From NCBI GenBank assembly GCA_002068815.1, contig MWAC01000255.1, positions 1-5,348 of the forward strand: a stretch of DNA of 5,348 nt, written 5' to 3'. Shown here in pieces: positions 1 to 3,762 of this stretch. Positions within the stretch are counted from its first letter, which is position 1. Each line of letters begins with the position of its first letter. Origin of the DNA: Firmicutes bacterium ADurb.Bin467. Its GTDB lineage: Bacteria > Bacillota > Clostridia > Christensenellales > Aristaeellaceae. The translations under genes and the position numbers were made by a program. Under the pieces are notes generated by a model. It saw only the letters and a program-made list of their open reading frames with translations. It did no database searches and was not told where the DNA came from.

Positions 1-1237
1 CCGAGAACAGCCACTTCGCGAGCACGACCTTCTGCTGGTTGCCGCCGGAGAGGTTCATCGCGAACTGCTTCATCGAAGGCGTCTTGACGCTGAGCTCCTT
101 CGCGTGGCGCGTCGCGAGCTCCTGCTCGAGCCGGGCGGAGAGGAACGGCCCGCGCTTGACCTTGTCGAGGTTCGTGATGGTGATGTTGCGGATCAGGTCG
201 TAGGAGAGCACGAGGCCGGTCTCCTTGCGGTCCTCGGTCAAAAGCCCGATCGAGTGGCGCTTGCCGTCGTTTGTGGAGTGAATCTGCACCTTTTTGCCGT
301 TGATCTCGATCGTTCCGCCGTCGTACCGCTCCGCGCCGAAGATCGCCTCGGCGAGCTCCGTGCGCCCGGACGCGACGAGCCCCGCGATGCCCAAGACCTC
401 GCCCTTGTGAAGCTCAAACGAGATGTTGCGGATGACGCCGGTGCGCGTGATGTTCTCGACCTTCAGGACGACCTCGCCGATCGGGCAGTTCCTTCGCGGG
501 TACTCCATGTCGACGCTGCGCCCGACCATGCGCTCGATGATCTGCTCGGTCGTGAAGTCCTTCGTCTCGCGCGTCTCGATGATGTTGCCGTCGCGAAGCA
601 CCGTCGCCGTGTCGCAGAGCCGAAAGATCTCGTCGAGCTTGTGCGATATGTAGACGAACGTGATCCCCTCGGCGCGCAGACGGTCGATGATGTTGAACAG
701 CTTCTCGGCCTCGCTGGTGGTCAAGGAGGACGTCGGCTCGTCCATCACGACGAGCTTCACGTTGTAGGAGAGCACCTTCGCGATCTCGACCTGCTGCTTC
801 TGCGCCGCCGACAAATCCTCGATCTTGTCGGTCGCGCGGAAGTTGAAGCCGAAGCCGTCGAGCAAGAGCTGCGTCTCGCGGTTGATCTCCTTCCAGGCGA
901 CCCTGCCGCGGCGCGTCTTGAGCCGGTTTATGTATATATTCTCAGCGACGCTGAGCGTGTTTACGAGGTTGAATTCCTGAAAGATCAGGCCGATGCCCTT
1001 TTTGCGGGCGTCGATCGTGTCCCGGATGACGGTGCGCTCGCCGTTCAGGTGAATCTCGCCCGAGTCGGCCTGGTACACGCCGTTCAGTATCTTCATCAGC
1101 GTCGACTTCCCCGCGCCGTTCTCGCCGACCAGCGCGTGTATCTCGCCGCGCCGGACCGAGAAGCTGACCTTGTTGAGCGCGACGACGCCCGGGAAGGTCT
1201 TTGTGATGTCCTTCATCTCGAGAATGTAGTCCTGCAT
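1..1237 (-). CDS. Sugar ABC transporter ATP-binding protein, CUT2 (RbsA/MglA-like) class, C-terminally truncated by the window edge
   Basis: This cytoplasmic ATPase would power import of a monosaccharide or similar ligand delivered by the upstream-encoded binding protein. 412 codons are visible; the family is about 500 residues, so roughly the last 90 are missing. NBD1 is intact: Walker A GENGAGKS (38-45), Q-loop Q87, signature LSAAQKQQVEIAK (142-154), Walker B VVMDEP with D166/E167, and switch H199. NBD2 begins near residue 255. Its Walker A is degenerate, GLVASGRT (286-293) with Arg in place of the catalytic Lys, as is usual in this class, but its signature LSGGNQQK (396-403) is canonical. 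This tandem asymmetric layout separates the CUT2 class from single-NBD MalK-type ATPases. The ATG at 1237 follows an AAGGGGG ribosome binding site. It lies 66 nt downstream of the binding-protein stop, so the two genes are probably one operon. The sugar cannot be told from sequence. Confidence 0.95.
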   Translation of the reverse strand, partial: MQDYILEMKDITKTFPGVVALNKVSFSVRRGEIHALVGENGAGKSTLMKILNGVYQADSGEIHLNGERTVIRDTIDARKKGIGLIFQEFNLVNTLSVAENIYINRLKTRRGRVAWKEINRETQLLLDGFGFNFRATDKIEDLSAAQKQQVEIAKVLSYNVKLVVMDEPTSSLTTSEAEKLFNIIDRLRAEGITFVYISHKLDEIFRLCDTATVLRDGNIIETRETKDFTTEQIIERMVGRSVDMEYPRRNCPIGEVVLKVENITRTGVIRNISFELHKGEVLGIAGLVASGRTELAEAIFGAERYDGGTIEINGKKVQIHSTNDGKRHSIGLLTEDRKETGLVLSYDLIRNITITNLDKVKRGPFLSARLEQELATRHAKELSVKTPSMKQFAMNLSGGNQQKVVLAKWLFS

Positions 1238-1252
1238 GGGAACCCCCTTCCC
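1238..1252 (-). promoter_or_regulatory. Ribosome binding site of the ATPase gene inside a small hairpin
   Basis: On the minus strand the 15 nt directly before the ATG read GGGAA-GGGGG-TTCCC. This is a perfect 5-bp inverted repeat whose loop is the G-rich Shine-Dalgarno core. The RNA could present or partly mask the ribosome binding site. The hairpin is seen in the sequence; any regulatory effect is inference. Confidence 0.5.
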
Positions 1253-1259
1253 GCGGAAC

Positions 1260-1287
1260 CGCCGGAGGGCCCGAGGGCCCCCCGGCG
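1260..1287 (-). repeat. Strong GC-rich intercistronic hairpin between the binding-protein and ATPase genes
   Basis: On the minus strand, 16 nt after the binding-protein stop codon, a 28-nt element folds into a 12-bp stem (CGCCGGGGGGCC paired with GGCCCTCCGGCG, one G-U pair) closed by a 4-nt loop, CTCG. No T-tract follows, so it is not a complete intrinsic terminator. In transporter operons such hairpins commonly protect the upstream binding-protein mRNA from 3' exonucleases or cause partial termination, giving more binding protein than ATPase. That role is inferred from position. Confidence 0.7.
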
Positions 1288-1303
1288 TTGGCGATCGGTG
1301 TGT

Positions 1304-2254
1304 TTAGAACCAGTTGAACTGGTCGCGGGTGTCCGGATAGGCGACCGGCGTCGGCAGCTTCGTCCAGCCCGGCGTCGCGGTGCCGTTGATCACGGCGTAG
1401 AGCGTCTCGACCGCGAGCTTGCCCTCGGCGACCGGGTCCTGCGTCGAGCACGCGGACAGCCAGCCGGCGGCCATCGCATCGTAGAGCACCTTGTTCGAGC
1501 CCATGGCGATGATCGTCACGTCGCCCGGCTGCAGGCCCGCGGCCTCGAGCGCGGACATGACGCCTGTCAGCATGCCGCCGTCGTGCGAGACGATGCACTC
1601 GATCTGGCCGCCCTGGCTGGCGACGCCGTAGGCCGTGAGCATGTCGGTCATCTTCGTCATGCCGAGCTCCGCCTGGAAGTTGCAGTCCTGCCGGTCGAGC
1701 CACTCATACTCCGGCCCGAGGTCCTCGGCCAGCGCCTTGTTGATCTGGATCGTCTGCATGTGGCCGGCGGTTCCCTCGATCGCGACGAGCTTCGTGCCGT
1801 TCGGGAACAGCTCCTTGATCGTCGCGGCCATCGTGTGTCCGTGCGAGGCGGCGTCGGGGCCGACGTAGTACTTCATGCCGACCGCGTCGAGCGCGTCGCC
1901 CGGATAGGCGTTGACGCCGACCCACGCGATGCCGCTGGCGTTGAGCGCCTCGATGACGGGGAGCGCGCCGTCGACGTCCGCAGGGAAGTACAGGAAGCCG
2001 TCATAGCCGTCGGCGATCGCGAGGTTCGCGTGCTCGAGCTGCGTCTGCTGGCTGCCCGCGCCGTCGAGGATCGTCAGCTCCATGCCCAGTTCCTTGGCCG
2101 TCTTGTCGGCCGACGGGTTGTACGCCGCGCAGTAGGGCGCGGTGTAGTACGCGTTCGAGAGCATGATGCGAAGGGGCTTCTGCTCCGCCGCCGCGACGGT
2201 GGTCAGCGCCGCGAGCAACAAAAGCGCCAGCAAAAGGGATACGAGTTTCTTCAT
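1304..2254 (-). CDS. Sugar ABC transporter periplasmic/secreted substrate-binding protein (Peripla_BP_4-like, ribose/AI-2 type)
   Basis: This 316-residue protein captures a sugar-like ligand outside the membrane and hands it to the importer whose ATPase is encoded next. Residues 1-23 form a classical Sec signal peptide (MKK, a Leu/Ala-rich core, then VAAA before E24). There is no lipobox cysteine, so it should be cut by signal peptidase I and released rather than lipid-anchored. The mature part fits the two-lobed type I binding fold: an N-lobe start KPLRIMLSN (26-34), the IADGYDGFLYFPADVDGA segment (80-97) matching the family's 'gvDgiil.p.d' strand, a VSHDGG strand (222-227), and the TQDP hinge-side motif (271-274). 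Length is normal for the family. The ATG at 2254 has GGAGG at 2269-2265, 10 nt upstream. The gene is first in the operon behind a leader of about 260 nt. The ligand is unassigned. Confidence 0.93.
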   Translation of the reverse strand: MKKLVSLLLALLLLAALTTVAAAEQKPLRIMLSNAYYTAPYCAAYNPSADKTAKELGMELTILDGAGSQQTQLEHANLAIADGYDGFLYFPADVDGALPVIEALNASGIAWVGVNAYPGDALDAVGMKYYVGPDAASHGHTMAATIKELFPNGTKLVAIEGTAGHMQTIQINKALAEDLGPEYEWLDRQDCNFQAELGMTKMTDMLTAYGVASQGGQIECIVSHDGGMLTGVMSALEAAGLQPGDVTIIAMGSNKVLYDAMAAGWLSACSTQDPVAEGKLAVETLYAVINGTATPGWTKLPTPVAYPDTRDQFNWF

Positions 2255-2281
2255 GATGGTTCCGCCTCCAAACTATCATTT

Positions 2282-2300
2282 TTTTGCACTTCGTGCAAAA
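2282..2300. repeat. Perfect 8-bp inverted repeat with 3-bp centre, upstream of the binding-protein gene
   Basis: TTTTGCAC-TTC-GTGCAAAA is a perfect palindrome with a 3-nt spacer, ending 27 nt before the binding-protein ATG. In the minus-strand mRNA it would fold as a hairpin with a GAA loop, followed by an A-run and then the ribosome binding site. A terminator is unlikely because no T-run follows on that strand. It could be a protein operator or a leader hairpin; the sequence does not decide. Confidence 0.6.
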
Positions 2301-2382
2301 CCAAGGTTAAAAAACGGTGATCCGGCGCAGGATTCGGGCGGTTTCGGACGTTTTCGGCGGGGTTTGGGAGAATTTGGGCGGA

Positions 2383-2427
2383 TTTAAACGATTAAATTTG
2401 TCCGCAAACAAAATTTAATCGTTTAAA
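2383..2427. repeat. Perfect 17-bp inverted repeat carrying two LacI-type operator-like cores
   Basis: The left arm 2383-2399 (TTTAAACGATTAAATTT) and the right arm 2411-2427 (its exact reverse complement) are separated by 11 bp. Each arm contains a 14-bp near-palindrome with a central CpG: TTTAAACGATTAAA at 2383-2396 and TTTAATCGTTTAAA at 2414-2427, each one base pair short of perfect symmetry. LacI-family dimers characteristically bind such sites by inserting hinge-helix leucines at a central CpG. The cores are 31 bp apart centre to centre, near three helical turns, so two dimers would sit on the same DNA face. In the leftward transcript the same sequence could form a 17-bp AU-rich stem. The repeat is seen; operator function is inference supported by the adjacent regulator gene. 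Confidence 0.8.
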
Positions 2428-2429
2428 AC

Positions 2430-2451
2430 AACGTCCAACAAAAAACGTCCA
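2430..2451. repeat. Direct repeats AACGTCCA x2, with an inverted partner at 2346-2354
   Basis: AACGTCCA occurs at 2430-2437 and 2444-2451, a 14-bp offset. AAAACGTCC (2442-2450) is matched by its exact reverse complement GGACGTTTT at 2346-2354, on the other side of the 17-bp inverted repeat. These could be binding sites of a second regulator or an outer stem of a leader RNA fold. Short repeats like these may also be chance. Confidence 0.4.
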
Positions 2452-2462
2452 GTCCTCGTTCG

Positions 2463-2475
2463 CGCTGGGGCAGCG
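2463..2475 (-). repeat. Small hairpin in the transporter leader
   Basis: CGCTG and CAGCG form a perfect 5-bp stem around a 3-nt loop (GGG on plus, CCC in the minus-strand transcript), about 40 nt after the predicted transcription start. It lacks a following T-run, so it is not an intrinsic terminator. It is probably part of the leader structure. Confidence 0.35.
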
Positions 2476-2522
2476 ACATTTGCTTCAAGTGCCCGTCCTC
2501 AATTCCACAATGTTCACTTTTT

Positions 2523-2551
2523 ATTATAGCCACACGGCCCGGGTTCGTCAA
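2523..2551 (-). promoter_or_regulatory. Predicted sigma-70/SigA promoter for the sugar transporter operon
   Basis: On the minus strand, -35 TTGACG (2551-2546) and -10 TATAAT (2528-2523) are separated by exactly 17 nt, giving 5/6 and 6/6 matches to consensus. Transcription should begin near 2516, leaving a leader of about 260 nt before the binding-protein ATG at 2254. The operator-like repeat lies about 90-130 nt downstream of the start, so repression there would act by roadblock or looping rather than by covering the promoter. Confidence 0.8.
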
Positions 2552-2563
2552 GCAATTTTTTAA

Positions 2564-2582
2564 ACATTTCGGCAATGTGCCG
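2564..2582. promoter_or_regulatory. Short inverted repeats between the divergent promoters
   Basis: Two overlapping small dyads lie between the two -35 boxes: ACATT (2564-2568) with AATGT (2574-2578), and CGGCA (2570-2574) with TGCCG (2578-2582). A protein bound here would touch both promoters. The arms are only 5 bp, so chance is possible. Confidence 0.3.
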
Positions 2583-2599
2583 GGAAAAGCGCGCGGCGC

Positions 2600-2629
2600 T
2601 TGACATCCGCGGGAGTGCGTCGGTATAAT
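2600..2629 (+). promoter_or_regulatory. Predicted consensus sigma-70/SigA promoter for the LacI-family regulator gene
   Basis: The hexamers are perfect: -35 TTGACA at 2600-2605 and -10 TATAAT at 2624-2629, with an 18-nt spacer. Transcription should begin near 2636, giving a very short leader of about 15 nt that is essentially only the ribosome binding site. The -35 box is 48 bp from that of the divergent transporter promoter. Confidence 0.85.
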
Positions 2630-2651
2630 AGCGAGCACGGGGGTGAGATCG

Positions 2652-3698
2652 ATGGTCAGCATGAAGGAGGTCGCGCTGCACGCGGGCGTGTCCGTCGCCA
2701 CGGTCTCGAACGTGATCACCGGCAAGCGTTCCGTCAGCGAGAACGTGCGCAGGAAGGTGCTCGACTCGATCGAGCAGATGAACTATCAGGTGAACCTCGT
2801 CGCCCGCGGACTCAAGACGCAGCGCACGAACACCATCGGCGTCATCCTCCCGGACATCACGAAGCTGTTCTTCCAGAAGGTGATCATCGGCATACTCGAG
2901 GTCGCGTCTCTGAACGGCTACCGGATCAACATACTCTCGAGCTCCTACGACCACGACACCGAGCGGCTGCTCATCAACATGCTCAAGGCGAGCTGCGTCG
3001 ACGGCATCATACTCGACTCCTGCGTGTCGATCGACCGCGCGCGGGCGTGGGCGGACTCGCTCGAGGGGAAGGGCGGCGTCATGCCCCCGGTCGTGTCGCT
3101 CGAGAGCCGGCTGTTTTCGGACAGGCTCTCGTCGATCACGATGGACAACGCGCTCTACTCCGGCCAGATCACGCAGCACCTGATCGACGGCGGGCGGCGC
3201 AAGATTCTCTACGTCTCCGGCCCTCTGCACATCGAGCACGAGCGCGCGCGCTTCGACGGCTACCGGAATTGCCTCCTGAAAAACGGCATCGGGCCCGACC
3301 CGGTGCTCCAGAAGAGCGGCACATACCTTTCGGAATCGGGCTACAACGCGGTCATGGAGGCGCTCAACGAAAACGTGCGCTTCGACGCGGTGCAGGCTTC
3401 GAACGACCAGGCCGCGATCGGCGCGCTGAAAATCCTCAAGGAGCGCGGCTTCCGCGTGCCGGACGACGTCGCGATTTCGGGCTTTGACAACCTGTTTCCG
3501 AGCACGCTCGTCTCGCCCGCGATCACGACCGTCGACGTGCCGAACTACGAGATGGGCGCCGCCGCGATGCGCGAGCTGCTCGACCGGATCGAGCACCCGG
3601 ACGCCCCGCCGAAGGCGCACGTGCTCGATGCCCGCATCATCGTGCGCGCGTCGACCGTGAAGGACGCCACGTCTCAATGGGATTTGACGAACTGGTGA
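2652..3698 (+). CDS. LacI/GalR-family transcriptional regulator
   Basis: This 348-residue DNA-binding repressor (or dual regulator) is the likely regulator of the divergent sugar importer. The N-terminal helix-turn-helix is clear: [21 protein letters not shown] (4-24). It has Asn20 where many relatives have Arg, then [10 protein letters not shown] and the hinge helix NLVARGLKT (48-56). Leu54 is the residue that in PurR (same number) inserts at the operator's central CpG. Residues about 60-340 form the sugar-binding-protein-like effector and dimerisation domain, opening with [10 protein letters not shown] and including VDGIILDS and [10 protein letters not shown]. Length is typical. ATG 2652 is preferred because GGGGGTGA (2639-2646) sits 5 nt upstream. 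An in-frame GTG at 2643 overlaps that site, and ATG 2661 is too far from it. No terminator follows, so readthrough into the catalase gene is possible. The effector is unknown. Confidence 0.95.
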   Translation: MVSMKEVALHAGVSVATVSNVITGKRSVSENVRRKVLDSIEQMNYQVNLVARGLKTQRTNTIGVILPDITKLFFQKVIIGILEVASLNGYRINILSSSYDHDTERLLINMLKASCVDGIILDSCVSIDRARAWADSLEGKGGVMPPVVSLESRLFSDRLSSITMDNALYSGQITQHLIDGGRRKILYVSGPLHIEHERARFDGYRNCLLKNGIGPDPVLQKSGTYLSESGYNAVMEALNENVRFDAVQASNDQAAIGALKILKERGFRVPDDVAISGFDNLFPSTLVSPAITTVDVPNYEMGAAAMRELLDRIEHPDAPPKAHVLDARIIVRASTVKDATSQWDLTNW

Positions 3699-3722
3699 CC
3701 CTTCGCCCGGTACATATTTCTT

Positions 3723-3754
3723 CCTCCCCATGGGAAAACTTTCGCCCATGGAGG
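3723..3754 (+). promoter_or_regulatory. Leader hairpin enclosing the catalase ribosome binding site
   Basis: Directly before the catalase start, CCATGGG (3728-3734) and CCCATGG (3745-3751) form a perfect 7-bp inverted repeat around a 10-nt loop. In an alternative longer pairing, CCTCC (3723-3727) pairs with the Shine-Dalgarno GGAGG (3750-3754) on top of ATGGG/CCCAT, with a 2-nt bulge. Either fold puts all or part of the ribosome binding site in a stem. This could limit translation of the catalase until the stem melts or is bound. The pairing is visible; regulation is inference. Confidence 0.55.
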
Positions 3755-3762
3755 GTGATTGC

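Larger units (their letters stand above)
2255..2651. other. Divergent intergenic control region (397 bp), no gene seen
   Basis: No credible coding sequence lies here. Base composition drops sharply to AT-rich around 2380-2450 compared with the flanking genes. From left to right it holds the binding-protein ribosome binding site (2265-2269), an 8-bp-arm palindrome (2282-2300), a stretch that is G-rich on plus and C-rich on minus with T-tracts about every 10 bp (about 2336-2382), a 17-bp-arm inverted repeat with two operator-like cores (2383-2427), two direct AACGTCCA repeats (2430-2437 and 2444-2451), a small CGCTG/CAGCG hairpin (2463-2475), the leftward promoter (2523-2551), short inverted repeats between the promoters (2564-2582), and the rightward promoter (2600-2629). 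Confidence 0.85.

Noticed and set aside
104..2320. A 738-codon plus-strand open frame antisense to the ATPase and binding-protein genes
   Set aside because: Its translation is low-complexity Arg/Asp/Val/Leu-rich with no recognisable domain, and it is opposite two well-conserved genes. It is a by-product of high-GC codon usage.
2336..2381. G-quadruplex on the plus strand
   Set aside because: G-runs of three or more are present, but one loop would be about 20 nt, so a stable three-tetrad structure is not well supported.
2383..2427. Intrinsic transcription terminator
   Set aside because: The stem is almost entirely A/T and no T-run follows it in the transcribed direction, so it does not fit a Rho-independent terminator.
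2396..2450. A second transporter promoter closer to the gene (for example TTGTTG with TTAAAT on the minus strand)
   Set aside because: The boxes match consensus at only 3/6 and 4/6 in an AT-rich stretch where such matches are expected by chance. The 2523-2551 promoter is far better.
3684..3716. A catalase promoter with TTGACG (3684-3689) and TACATA (3711-3716)
   Set aside because: The spacer is 21 nt and the -10 matches poorly. The -35-like box is also explained by the last codons of the regulator gene.
2514..3749. A 411-codon minus-strand open frame across the LacI-family gene
   Set aside because: It lies antisense to a clear regulator gene, spans both divergent promoters and has no recognisable domain.
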